From Acarospora socialis (taxonomy: Eukaryota > Ascomycota > Lecanoromycetes > Acarosporales > Acarosporaceae), in contig JAMYGW020000003.1 in NCBI GenBank assembly GCA_025617375.2, positions 2,480,001 through 2,544,000 on the forward strand: a DNA stretch of 64,000 nt, given 5' to 3'. The translations under genes were made by a program, and so were the position numbers. The notes under the pieces were generated by a model. The model ran no database searches and was not told where the DNA came from. It was given only the letters and a program-made list of their open reading frames with translations. Shown here piece by piece: positions 48,171 to 60,809 of the stretch. Each line of letters starts with the position of its first letter. Positions within the stretch are counted from its first letter, which is position 1.

Positions 48171-50895
48171 CACTCTATTCAGCATACAAGTCAGTCTGCA
48201 TCTTATTTTCTTCAAATATAATTATAACATCATTCTTCTTTTTCTTAGATGTTAGTTCTCTAAAATCTATTTAAGTGAGAGTATATAACAAAGTCATTGT
48301 CAGCAACAATGCTTTCTAAAAATTTCATTTGTCTAAGAATTGCAAAGAAAATTCAGATTGATGATGTGTCTGCTCTGTTTTCTTGTGATTATTGTGTTCA
48401 TTGTGACATCAATTGTTTTATAATGAAATCTTGATCAAAGTGTAATAAGTATACTCATTGTGATCATCTGTATGTCAGTGTATTGTGAGAGTCTCTCAAT
48501 AGAACTCATTTTTTGCTTCAAAAGAAAATAAATAAAGCAAACAGCAAATTAACAGTCAAGCACACTGAACTTGCTGTACTTTTCTTGAAAATTATACATC
48601 TTTAAAGAATGCTGAATTAAACAGATTGCTGTGTTTTGCAAAAGACTGACTGTCTTGTTGCTGAACTTAATAATGATAATGATGAGACTGAGAATGAAGA
48701 TTCTTCAACAATGTTATAACTTATCAATTCAATATTGTCATTCTTTTGAGTTAGTATTGATTTTTTTTCTCAAAATGTTGAAGTGTTCTTGCACAGTTCT
48801 TGAGATTTTTCTTAAATTTTCAGATATTTTTCAAGACATCATATTTCTTTCATCTGATAAAATAGTGAGCTTTCTTTCTAATCATTCTTTTTTTTAAAAT
48901 GTTTTTAACTTTATATTTTTCTTTAAATTTAACAGATATTTTCTTAATTTGAAGTGATATGAACTGATTGCAGTGCTGTAGCATGAATGCATAAAATATT
49001 GAATGTATTCTCATTTCTTTAAGTAAATTCAGTTCATAATTTAATTCTTTTATGTTTCTCTTGATCTTGAAAGATCTGATGCTCTTGTTCTTCAGTTTTT
49101 TACTTTTTTTTTTAATGCAAATGTTGTTTATTCTTAAGTATATTTTCTTTTCTTCTTCAAATGATTCTGTTTCTGTCATTTATTTCATTTGTTGTTCAAT
49201 TTATTTTGTTAGATCTTGATGCAGTTTCTTTATTTGAACAACATTTAAGATTGCTTTTTGATTTCATGATTCATGTATCTGTGAATCTTGTCATATCTTT
49301 AGATCATAGTTATAATTCATATAGAATGATGTTTTTTTTGTGATTTTGTTTCTCACATTATTGTACATAAACTGTATCATTAACAATAGTCATACTCAGT
49401 CATTCTGATTCTGATTGACATAATGTTTTAAGTATGTTTTCATTGTTTAATTCATTCATTCACTTTGTCTGTCTGTCTGCAAATAATATATCATTAACAT
49501 TTTGTGCTTTATTCTGAGTTCTGCTGTAAGCATTTTTCAAAATTTGCTTATAAACAGTTTGTCTTTATCAGTGATAAATTCTTTTAATAGTTCATAATTG
49601 TTAATCAACTCTTGCAGTATTATGTATGTCAATACTGATGCTGTTGCAGTTTTCTTAAATAAAATGAACATTGTGTACTTGATTAATTGATTCACTATGA
49701 TCAATATACTATTGAATCTCACTTCTCATGCTGAATTCTTAAACAGTAATAGTTTTGTAATGAAGTTCATGATAACTGATTTTCACAGCACATCTGATGT
49801 ATTCAATCATGTTATCTCATCATATCATTTGTCTTGACTGATCTTGTTTCTTCAATATAATTTGCACACAGCAATTATCTGAATGATTCAGTTTCTGAAA
49901 TTATTAATGTTGTGTTTTCTTTGCACTAAATTCTCTGTGCATTTAACTTTTAGATGTTCACTGATTCTGTTGTGATGACATATCTTAATGAGTTTTTTGT
50001 CTGTCAAGAAAGCTTGCTTTATTTTGTACATTGTTGCTAAGTTCTTTGTGAGAATTTCTTTGCTGTCTTTGCTCAAAATTTCAGTATATACTGTTTATAT
50101 ATCTTCATGATCAGATCATCTGCTTAAAACATTTGCTTCATTATTCTCATTATTTTTCTTGTAATGAATTTGAAATTCATAGTCTGCTAACTGCTCTGCT
50201 TAGTGAATCTGTTATTGATTGAGTTGTTTTGTCATTATGAAGTTTCTCAGATTCTTGTGATCTGTATAGATCTGAATTGACTTGTTTATTTTTGTGAAAT
50301 AAGATCTTCAGTTTTGCAGTGCTTTCACTATTGCAAGAAGTTTCTTATCATGAATCTCATATTTTTTCTTGAATTCTGATAACTTTCTCAATTAATATAC
50401 TATGAGTTTTTGTTGTTCATCTTCAATCTGATATAGACATACTTTTATTGCAAAGTCTGAAGTATTGATCTTCAGTATTTTCTTACATGTTGAATTGAGT
50501 ATTCTTAGATGTGTCATTTCACTAAAACTTTTCTTTAATACATGAAACACATCTTTCTGCTCTTTATTTCAATGTTATTTTTTGTTTTTGTGTGTCAGAC
50601 ACATTAATGATTTCACAATCTTTGTATACTGTGATACAAACTTTCAATAATAGTTCATTAATTCTAGAAAGATCTGTACTTTCTTGATTCATTTTGATGT
50701 TGATTAGTTTCTGACTGCTTGTGTTTTCTTAAAATTCTTCTTGATCTGTTCAGATCAAATTACATAATTCAGAAATTTTACTTTCTTGATCTTGAATCTG
50801 CTTTTTGACTTTTTCATGTACAAAGCTTTCTCATTGAGCTTTTGCAATATTCTGTGCATATACTCACAGTGTTTTTTAAGATCTTCTGAATATAT
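48171..50895 (-). mobile_element. Chromovirus C1, 3' part (oldest nest member)
   Basis: The C1 3' LTR begins at 48,229 on the minus strand (TGTTATAATTATATTTG). It matches the first roughly 50 bp of the C2 LTR, then diverges or is cut near 48,171. The antisense ORF comes next. After it, on the minus strand, are a decayed chromodomain (KYKVKNILKKRMI, about 48,850-48,930), integrase, RNase H and the RT tail. The copy stops abruptly inside RT at 50,895, where C2 is inserted, and resumes at 63,026. It is heavily mutated, with nearly no GG, CC or CG left. Confidence 0.85.
48309..48719 (+). pseudogene. Antisense Cys-rich ORF of C1
   Basis: A 137-codon frame lies antisense to the chromovirus pol genes, between pol and the 3' LTR. 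It has four internal stops. It begins MLSKNFICLRIAKKIQIDD and contains CDYCVHCDINC and KCNKYTHC, then LLQKKINKANSKL, LLVAEL-like CLVAELNNDND and ENEDSS. It has exactly the same length (411 bp) as the C2 copy. Confidence 0.7.
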
Positions 50896-51251
50896 TGTTA
50901 TGATTATATCTGAAAGAGATAAGATATGAACTGACTTGTATACTGAATGAGTGTTTGACAGATTGTCTGTCAAGAATAAGTTATGTGACATCTCAATATA
51001 CTTGATGATGAGCTTGACAAACAAGCTTAATGAGTTGCATAAATAAGCTGTCTTAATGAGCTTAACAACAAAATCAGCAAGCAGACTCACTATATAGTAG
51101 AATTGTTTTTCTTATGAAAATGATCATGTTCAATTTCATTAATTACTCAATTCAAAGCTACTGATTAAACTGTCAACATCTTTTGTATCTTTATATCAAC
51201 AAGCACAAATCTCTAGTTCTATAATTAAGAAATTTCAGTTGAGATGTAACA
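50896..51251 (+). repeat. C2 5' LTR (356 bp)
   Basis: It runs TGTTATGATTATATC to GATGTAACA. Its partner at 62,670-63,025 has the same length. It is flanked on the left by TATAT. Confidence 0.93.
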
Positions 51252-52092
51252 CTTTGAACACTCTTACAATATAAAGATGTTCACAAAAGATTCAATCTCA
51301 GCAGAATTGTTAATAATCACTGAATCAATTAAGATGATCAATGTAGATATGAAAGTTTCTAAGATTAAGACATCAAAGAACTTCATCAATGAATGATACA
51401 ATCTGAGATAATTTCTTGCTCAACTCAATCTGTATGTTAACTTTAATCAAAAAAAGTTCAACAGCAACATCAACAGAGTCTTGTTTGCAACATTTTATCT
51501 GAAGAATATGATATTTAATTGAATTAAACTGCAATTCAACAAATTCATGATTAAGAGTCATGCAGAGAGAGAACAAAATATCTTATGCATTGAAAACTGA
51601 ATATAGTTTAAGAATGAGCTCAGAAGAATCTTTAAAATAGTAAATGAGAAATGTGCAGTGAAAAGAAAGATTTACATGTTACAGCAAAAAGAATTCACAG
51701 CAAAGTATGTGACAGAGTTTCAGAGAATTGTAATGCTCATGCAATGAAATCTGAATCAGCTAATATTGACTTACTATTGAGACTTGAAAAAGTTTATCAA
51801 AAATGAAATTGCACAAAGTAAAAAATTCAACAATCTTCAGAAGTTGATCAACAAGATAATTATGATAAATGACTGTCAATAAGAAAGATAAATGAAAAAG
51901 AAAAACTACTGATCACAAGAATGATCAGAACAAGTTAATAGAGAAAATCTGAGAAGAACATACTTGAACTCTATGAATCTTAATGTGATGAAACAAGATC
52001 AATCTTTGATATAATGATCAAAAGAAGCATCACACAGAAAAAAAGAAAAATTCTTAAAAAAAAAGCTTCTGAGCAATCAAGAGATCTGAAAG

Positions 52093-52134
52093 TGTTATAA
52101 CTGCAGAAAATCTGAATATATTGTAGTTAATTGC
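52093..52134 (+). pseudogene. Decayed gag CCHC zinc knuckle of C2
   Basis: The frame reads C-Y-N-C-x4-Y-x4-C. The C3 copy keeps His at the equivalent position, so this copy has lost the zinc-binding His by CAT-to-TAT. Confidence 0.75.
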
Positions 52135-54773
52135 AATTAATCTTAAAGAGAGAGAAAAGAAGCTGTTATTGCAATCAAGAAAATAATGCATGATCAACTT
52201 AGCTGAACAGCTTGTTATAATGATCTATATGTTGTGCATATGAGTGACAAAAACAGAGTCAAATGATATTCACAGAAGTCTAAAAGAAGAGATAAAGATG
52301 AATGTGACAGACTGATTTACAAAAAAGAACTAGTTATTTTTATTAAGAAAAGAGATCTTAATGCTGAGATCAAAGAAACTGATACTTGAGAAACTCAGAT
52401 AGAAGAAGACTACAGTGACAGTATTTGACAAATTCTGAATTTAAATGTGAAACAGAAAGAAATTGATGAATAAGAAGTCAATATAAGACTGAAGATGACA
52501 TATCAGCATTTCAAGAATCTATGTTGAATATATAAAAAAGAACAGCTTCTGTTTGAGAAATACAAACTTAAATAAAAGAAAGAAGCTTGTGAACAGAAAG
52601 TGCAATGTAAGAAAGAGAGTGAAGAAAAAACATGTAATGAAATTGACAGTTTAATGAGAGATGTATGAATGATCATTAAGAATGAATCAATGTCTAAATT
52701 TCTTGTATAAAAAACAAAGAGTCACAAGATTGAGATACACTTATCTGAAGAATATATCATGTTAAAAGATGAAAGATGAATCTTCAGTGAAGAGTATATA
52801 TCATTAGAATTTCTGTAAAGAATAAAAGTCTGTAAGAGTCAATTGTAGATGAAGTACAATCAGTATGAACTCTGACTACACTCAGAAAAACACATTGAAT
52901 GACAGAGTCTAGAGTATGTAAATCTTATGATTAAAAGAAAGTTTAAGTGATTTCAAGAATTATAAAGACAAACTGAATGATCAGAGAAATCAAAAAACAA
53001 AGAGCTCTCTTGATGAAACTAGAGATTAAGAAGCTAATAGTGTCTCAAAGAAAAGACAATGATTACTGAATATGAATCAAGATTGAAATCAATGAACATT
53101 GAATTGATGTTTTAATGAACTCTGAAGTGAATAGCAACATTATGAATTGTAAATTAGTCAACATGTTGAAATTAAAGACACAGTAAGTGTGCTGTTCATT
53201 TAATATACAAATGATGAATGAAATCATCAAAAGAATAGAAGAGAAAATCTGTGTAAAAGTCTCAATTCTTGAAAATCTACAAGAGATAATGTTTGACATT
53301 ACAAAGTCAATCAGATATGATGTAATACTAAAAATGCTCTGATTACACAGAAAGAACTTTAGAATTGACTGAATTATGAGAAAAATATGTGTAATTGAAA
53401 ACACATATAAGATCTTGAAACAATCAGAAATGAGTTTATCAGAATATAAGTCATGAGATCATGAGATACTGTTATTGAATGAAAAGCAATTTAAGTGAAT
53501 GTCATTATACTCAATGAGCAAGAATCAACTCAAGAAAGTAAGAATCTATCTTGATGAAAATCTTAAAAAAAAATTCATAAAATCATTAAAATCATCAGTA
53601 GAATATCTGATTCTGTTTGTATCAAAGAAGAATGAAAAAAAATGACTATGTGTTGATTACAGACAACTCAATGAGATAACTCATTAAGATAGTTATTCTC
53701 TATCACTAATAAAAGAGTTGTAAGATCAGTTAAAGAAGACTAAGTGATTCATAAACTTAAATTTCAAAGATGTCTACTACTGAGTAAGAATGAAGAAAGA
53801 CAAAGAATGAAAAATGATGTTCTAAATGAGATATGAACACTATGAATACACAGTTATGTTATTTAAACTTAAAAATATTTCAGTCATCTTTCAGAGATTG
53901 ATCAATGACATATTATGAGAATATCTTGACAATTTTGTGATCACATATCTCAATGACATTCTGATATACTCAGAAGATCTTAAAAAATATTACAAACATG
54001 TGTGCAAGATATTACAGAAGCTCAATGAGAAAGCTTTGTACATAAAAAAGTTAAAAAGCAGATTCAAGATCAAGAAAGTGAAGTTTCTGAATTATGTAAT
54101 TTGATCTGAATAAATTGAGAAGAATTTTAAAAAGATACAGATAGTCAGAAACTGATTAACATCAAAATGAATTAAGAAAGTACAGATCTTTCTGAGATTA
54201 ATGAACTATTATTGAAAGTTTGTATCACAGTACACAAAGATTATGAAATTGTTAATGTATCTGACATGCAAAAACAAAAAATAACATTGAGACAAAGAGC
54301 AGAAAGATGCATTTCATGTATTGAAGAAAAGTTTTAATAAAATGACACATCTGAGAATACTCAATTCAGTATGTGAGAAAATACTGAAGATTGATGCTTC
54401 AGACTTTGCAGTAAAAGCATGTTTATATTAGATTGAAAGTGAGCAACAAAAACTTATAGTGTATTGATCAAGAAAGTTATCAGAACTTGAGAAAAAATAT
54501 GAAATTTATGACAAAAAACTTCTTACAATAGTGAAAGCACTGCAAGACTGAAGATCTTATTTCACAAAAATAAGCAAGTCAATTCAGATCTATACAGATC
54601 ACAAGAATTTGAGAAACTTTATAATGACAAAACAACTCAATCAGCAACAGATTCACTGAACAGAGCAGTTAGCAGATTATAAATTTCAGATTCATTACAA
54701 GAAGAATAATGAAAATAATGAAGTGAATGTCTTGAGCAGATGACTCAATCACAAGAATGTATGAACAGTACAT

Positions 54774-55090
54774 TGTTATGTTCCAACTGAGATTCCTTGA
54801 TTATAGGGCTAGAGTTTGTGCTCTTTGATATAGAGGTTCAAAGGTTCTAGATAAACAGTAGCTTTGTATTGTGTAACTAGATGAGTTGAACACAATTGAT
54901 TCCATAAGAAAATCAATCCTACTATATAGAAATGGCCACACTGACACACTCAGTGTTTCAGTGTTCTGGTGTGCCCCCAGACACATGTTCATGAGAAAAT
55001 GCTCAGTGTTTCATCATTCTGTGCTCAGGGTTACACTACTTCAAGTATACTTCTTGTTCTGTTATTCTCTTCTAGAGTATGATTGTAACA
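54774..55090 (-). repeat. C3 3' LTR (317 bp)
   Basis: The plus strand reads TGTTATGTTCC to GATTGTAACA, so the element-strand ends are TGTTAC and ATAACA. Its length equals that of the partner at 60,493-60,809. TACAT lies immediately left (54,769-54,773). Confidence 0.95.
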
Positions 55091-55171
55091 TCATTTTTTC
55101 TCTCTCAGGTGCTAGTTCTCTAGAGTCTATTTAAGTGAGAGTATATATCAGCACCTGCTCATCACATTCTG

Positions 55172-55627
55172 ATGATGCACTTGAAATCCAAAAATTGACT
55201 TTGCCTTGCTGATACTATATTCCGTAAAGAAAATCCTGCACTTGTTTCTTGTGATTGTTGTCTAGACATTGGTCTCTCTTGTATCACAATGTCTCTTGAT
55301 CTGTTGATCTTGTCTGACTTCTCTAAGTCTGCAAAGTGTGTTGAGTGTGTGTGTCAAGGTTGTCCCTGTGTCAGTCTCTCTCTTGACTTTCTTGAGTCTG
55401 TTTGCTTCAAAACTGAAAATGAGCTCTCTCAAGCTCTTGATGAGCAACTTCCCACACTTTTAACAAAAATTGCTAGATTGCAGAAAACCTTGAAACAGTC
55501 TGAAACTCAGATCAATACAAAAGCAAGGTGTCTTGTCAAGGAACTTGCTGATGATAATGATGGGATGGAGAATGAGAATCCTCAACCATTGTCACAACTC
55601 ATTAACATGATGTCTTCATTCTTCTGA
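55172..55627 (+). CDS. Antisense Cys-rich ORF of C3 (one internal TGA)
   Basis: A 152-codon frame is antisense to gag-pol, between the pol 3' end and the 3' LTR. It is interrupted by a single TGA at 55,196. After ATG 55289 the frame is fully open to 55,627. It contains CDCCLDIGLSC, then KCVECVCQGCPC, a likely zinc-knuckle-like Cys cluster. Next is a heptad-like helix (IARLQKTLKQSETQINTKA), then CLVKELADDNDG with an acidic Asn-rich tail. The same gene, in the same relative place, is present in C1 and C2. The function is unknown. It may be a passenger or an antisense regulator of the element. Confidence 0.65.
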
Positions 55628-58600
55628 GCTAATCTTGACTTCTTTTCTCAAAACATTGAAGTGTTCTTGTGCAGTTCTTGAGGTTTCCCTTGGGTTTTCA
55701 GGTGTTTTCTGATGTATTGTATTCTTTTCATTTTATGAGGTAGTGAGCTTTCTCACTAATCATTCTCTTTCCTAGAATGTCCTCAACTTCATATTCTTTG
55801 TTGAGTTCAACAGGCATTTTCATGGTCTGAAGTGGTATGGACTGATTGCAACACTGTAGCATGAATGCATGAAATACTGAATGTATCCTCATTTTCTTGA
55901 GTAAGTCTAGCTCATAGCTTAACCCTTTGATGTTCTGTGTGATCTTGAATGGTCTAATGCTTTTGTTCTTCAGCTTCTTGCTCTTTTTCTTTGTCTGTAT
56001 GTTATTCATTCTTAGATATATTCTTTCTTCTTCTTCAAATGATTTTACTTCTGTTGCTTGTTTCTTCTGCTGTTCAATTCATTTTGTTAGGTCTCAGTGC
56101 AGTTTTTTCATCTGTGTGATGTTCAGAATCACTTTTTGACTCTGTGATCTGTGTTCTCTTGAATCTTGTCATACCTCTGAGTTGTATTCATAGCTCACAT
56201 AGAAAGGTGTTTCTCTTGTGGTTTTGTTTCTTGTGTTGTTGTATGCAAACTGTGCTGTTGACAACAGTCATACCCAGTTGTTCTGGTTCTTGTTGATATA
56301 GTGTTTCAAGTATGTCTCTACTGTCTGATTCATCCATTTGCTTTGTTTATTCATCTGTGAATGATATGTCATTGACATCTTGTGCTTTATCTTGAGTTCT
56401 GCTGTAAGTGTTTCCCAAAACTTGCTTGTAAACAGCTTGTCTCTGTTGGTGATAAATTTCTTTGATAGTTCATGATTGCTAATCAATTCTTTCAGTATCA
56501 TACATGTCAATATTGGTGCTGTTGCAGTTTCTTTGAATGAAATGAACATTGTGTACTTTGTCAATCTGTCCACTATGATCAATATACTATTGAATTTTAC
56601 CCCCCATGCTGGGTTCTTGAACAGTGACAGCTTCATAATGAAGTTCATTGTAACTGATTTTCATGGTGTGCTTGGTGTGTCCAGTTGTGTTACTTTGTCA
56701 TATCATTTATCTTGGTTGATCTTGTTCCTTCAACATGAATTGCACACAGCAATTATCTTGATGACTCAATTTCTGAGATCACTAACATTGCACCTTCTTC
56801 ACACTAGATTCTCTGTGCATTTAACTTCTAAGTGTTCTTCAGTTCTGTTGTGATGACACATTCTAATGAGTTCTTCATCTGTCAAGGGGTCCTGCTTCAC
56901 CTTGTACATTGCTGCTAAGTTCTTTGTGAGAATTTTGTTGTTGTCTTTGCTCAGAATTTCAGTGTGTATTGTCTGTACATCTTCATGATTGAGTCATCTA
57001 CTCAAGACATCTGCTTCTCTGTTCTCATTACTCTTCTTGTAATGAATCTGAAATTTGTAATCTGCTAACTGCTCTGCTCAATGAACTTGTTGTTGATTGA
57101 GTTGCTTTGTTGTTGTGAAGTTCCTCAGATTCTTGTGATCTGTGTAGATTTGAATTGACTTGCTTGTTTCTGCAAGATAAGATCTTCAGTCTTGCAGTGC
57201 TTTCACTATTGCAAGAAGTTTCTTGTCATGAACCTTGTATCTTTTCTTGAGTTCTGATAGTTTTCTAAATCAGTATGCTATGAGTCTCTGCTGCCCTTTC
57301 TCAATCTGATATAAGCATGCTTCTACTGTGAAATCTGAAGCATCAGTTTTCAGTATCTTTTTGCATGTTGGATTGGGTATCCTCAGGTGCACTTTTCCAC
57401 TAAGACTTTTCTTTAATGCATGGAATGCATTCTCCTGTTCTTTGTCCCAATGCTATTCTTTGCTCTTGTGTGTCAAGTGTGTTAGTGGTTCTGCAATTCT
57501 TGCATAATTTGGTACAAACTTTCAGTAGTAGTTCATCAATCCTAGAAAGATCTGTACTTCCTTGATCTGTTTTGGTCTTGATCAGTTTCTGACTGCTTTC
57601 ATCTTCTTTGAATTCTTCTTGATCTGTTCAGATTGAATTACATAGCTTAGAAACTCAACTTTCTTGGTCTTGAACCTGCTTTTTGACTTTTTCATGTATA
57701 GGGCTTGCTCATTGAGCCTTGCCAGTACCTTGCACACATGCTCACAGTACTCTTCAAGGTCTTCTGAGTATATCAGGATGTTGTTAAGGTATGTGATCAC
57801 AAAATCATTGAGGTATTCTTTCAATATGTTGTTGATCAATCTCTGAAAGGTGGCTGGGACATTCTTTAACTCAAATGACATAATAATGTACTCATAATGT
57901 TCATATCTTGTTCAGAATGTTGTTTTCCATTCTTTTTCTTCTTTCATCCTGACTTGGTAATAGGCATCTTTAAGGTCTAAGCTCATGAACCACTTAGTCT
58001 TACCTAATTGGTCTTGCAACTCTTCTATCAATGGTAGTGAATAACTATCTTGATGAGTTATCTCATTGAGTTGTCTGTAGTTGACACACAGTCATTTTCT
58101 GTCATCTTTCTTTGATACAAACAGAATTGAATATTCTGCTGATGACTTTGATGATCTGATGAATTCTCTCTTCAGATTCTCATCAAGGTAAGTTCTAACT
58201 TTCTTGAGTTGGTTCTTGCTCATGGGATATAGTGGCATCCACTTAGGTTGCTTTTTGCCCAGTAGTGGTATCTTGTGATTTCATGACTTATGCTTTGATA
58301 AGCTCATTTCTGACTGTTTGAGGATCTCATATGCATCTTCAATTGCACATATTTTCTTTGTAACTCAATCAATTCATGAATTCTTTCCACATAACCAGGA
58401 CATCCCTAGTACTGTGTCATATCTGATTGATCTCATAACATCAAACATTATTTCTTGTGGATTTTCAAGAATTGAGACCTCCACACAGGTTTCCTCATCA
58501 ATTCTTTTGATGAATTCATTTGTCATGTGTATGTTGGATGAACAGTGCACTCATTGTGTCACTAATTCTAGCATGTCAACTACTCTTTGATTTATAATAT

Positions 58601-60492
58601 TACCATCTGCTTCAAAATCTACCAATGCATCAATCTGATGTTCATTAATCATGATCTTGATTCATATCTGATGATCATTGTCTTGTTTCTGAAACACTGC
58701 TAGCTCCTTATTCTCTAGTCTTGTTGAGGGAGCTTTTCATTTTTTGACTTATTCAGTCATTTGACTCATCTTCAAAGTTCTTGAAACCATTCTGGTTCCC
58801 TTCTGACCATAAGACTGACATACTCTAGACTGTACTGCTCAATGCATCTCTCTGAATGTAGTCAGAATTCATACTGATTGTACTTTGTCTGCAACTGACT
58901 CTTCAAGACTCTTACTCTTTGCAGAAATTCAGATGATATATACTCTTCACTGAAGATTCATCTGTCTTCATTCTGCATGATATATTCTTTGAGTAAGTGT
59001 ATCTCAATCTTGTGACTCTTTGTCTTCCAAACAAGGAATTTTGATATCATTGCATCATTGCTGTCAAGACATTCATTTCTAACAGCTATCATCAGCTTCT
59101 CTAGCTGATCATATGTCTTTTGTTTCTTTGCATTCTTGTGCTGTGCTTTTCATTTTCAGACTTGCATTTCTTGCTCAAGCTCTTGCTTCTCAAACTGAAG
59201 CTTTTCTTCTTTCAATGTTTGTTGTTGATTCTTGGGGTGCTGGCATGCTGTCTTCAGCCCCATGTTGACTTTCCATTGGTCAACTTTCTCTTGATTCACA
59301 TCCAAATTCAAGACAATTCAGATGCTATCACTGTAGTCTTCTTCTATCTGAATACCTCAAGTATCAACTTCTTTGATCTTGATCTCTAGAACACATAGTT
59401 CTTTTCTCACAGTGTTGTCTGGCCTGAGCCATTCTGTGATATTGTAAGTTTCTTGTTTCTGACATGGCTTCTTTGAATAATATTTGGCTTCATTCTTGCT
59501 GTTCATGTGAGTTCAACACATGTCATTGAAGCAAGCTGTCCAGCTAAGGTTGTTGTGCACTACTTTCTTAGTTGTGATCACAGCTTTCTTCCTTTCTTTT
59601 CTGAGTTTCTTGCAATCTCATGCAAGATGTTCAGTAATATCACAGTTGTAGCATTTCTGCATTTCTCAGTAACTCAAAGACTTCTCTCTTGAGAACTGTT
59701 TCTTTTTCTGTGATGCTTTCTTCAATCTTTGCACTGAAGGTTGATCTCACTTCATTGTGTTGAGATCCATAGAGTCTGAGTAATGTTGTCTTTGATTGCC
59801 CCTATCAGCTTGACCCATCCACTCTTGATGTCAGTAGCCTCTTTTTTTCATCTGTCTTTCCCATTGACAGTCATCTATCATGATTGTCTTGTTGATAAGT
59901 TCTTGCAGATTGTCTGACCTGTCACTTTGTGCAATCTTGTTCTTGATAGATTCTTTCAAGCCTCAATAGTAAGCTGATGCTAACTGATTCAGGTTTCATT
60001 GTGTAAGTGCTGCAATTCATTGAAACTCTGCTGCATACTTGACTGCAGATTCTTCTTGCTGTAACATGTGAATCTTTCATTTCATCACACATTTCTCATC
60101 AACTACCCTGAAGATCCTTCTTAGCTTCTCTTTGAACTGCATTCAGTTTTCTATGCAAGACATATTTCACTCTTGGTTGGGAATGCTCTTGACCATGAAC
60201 TTGTTGAGCTGTGATTCAATTCAATTGAACACTGTGTTCTTCATGTAGAATGTTGCAAACAAGACTCTGTCAACATTGCTTTCAAACTTCTTCTGATTGA
60301 AGTTGACATACAGGTCAATTTGAGCAAGAAATTGCCTCAGATTTCATCAATCTTCTGTAAAGTTCTCTGAAGTCTTGACCTTAGGTACTTTGTGCTCAAT
60401 GTTGACTATCTTTGTTGATTTGATGCTCTGTGACACACTGTCTGAGGTTGATTCTTTGAATGACATTCTCTATATTGTAAGGGTGTTCAAAG

Positions 60493-60809
60493 TGTTATGT
60501 TTCAACTGAGATTTCTCAATTATAGAGCTAGAATTTGTGCTCTTTGATATAGAGATTCAAAGGTTCTAGGTAAACAGTAGCTTTGTATTGCATAACTAGA
60601 TGAGTTGAACACGATTGATTTCATAAGAAAATCAATCCTACTATATAGAAATGACCACACTGACACATTCAGTGTTTCAGCATTCTGGTGTGCTCTCAGG
60701 CACATGTTCATGAGGAAATGCTCAGCATTTCATTGTTTCATGCTTGAAATTACACTACTTCAAGCATACCCCTCATTCTGTTATTCCCTCCTAGAGTATG
60801 GTTGTAACA
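60493..60809 (-). repeat. C3 5' LTR (317 bp)
   Basis: It is the partner of 54,774-55,090. At least six sites show TG in one LTR and CA in the other. TACAT follows at 60,810-60,814. On the element strand it is followed by CTTTGAACAC, where the primer-binding site is expected. Confidence 0.95.

Larger units (their letters stand above)
54774..60809 (-). mobile_element. Chromovirus C3 (youngest, innermost)
   Basis: This 6,036-bp element has equal 317-bp LTRs and a 5-bp TACAT target duplication (54,769-54,773 and 60,810-60,814). It lies within C2, in reverse orientation. On the minus strand: gag from ATG 60466; CCHC knuckle CYNCDITEHLA-x-DC (about 59,611-59,655); protease; RT with YLNN in place of YLDD (about 57,762-57,812); RNase H (IYTDHKNLRNF; ADVLSR); integrase with DRLTKYTMF, DKLFTSKFWETL and MNQTVETYL; and a chromodomain (EYEVEDILGKRMISEKAHYLIK, about 55,728-55,806). 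The chromodomain places it in the chromovirus lineage of Ty3/gypsy. In-frame TGA codons, including two early in gag, make it defective. Confidence 0.95.

Noticed and set aside
54801-55134. Small ORFs on both strands inside C3 LTRs (also 60,520-60,886)
   Set aside because: They lie within non-coding LTR sequence, and both LTR copies show the same chance frames.
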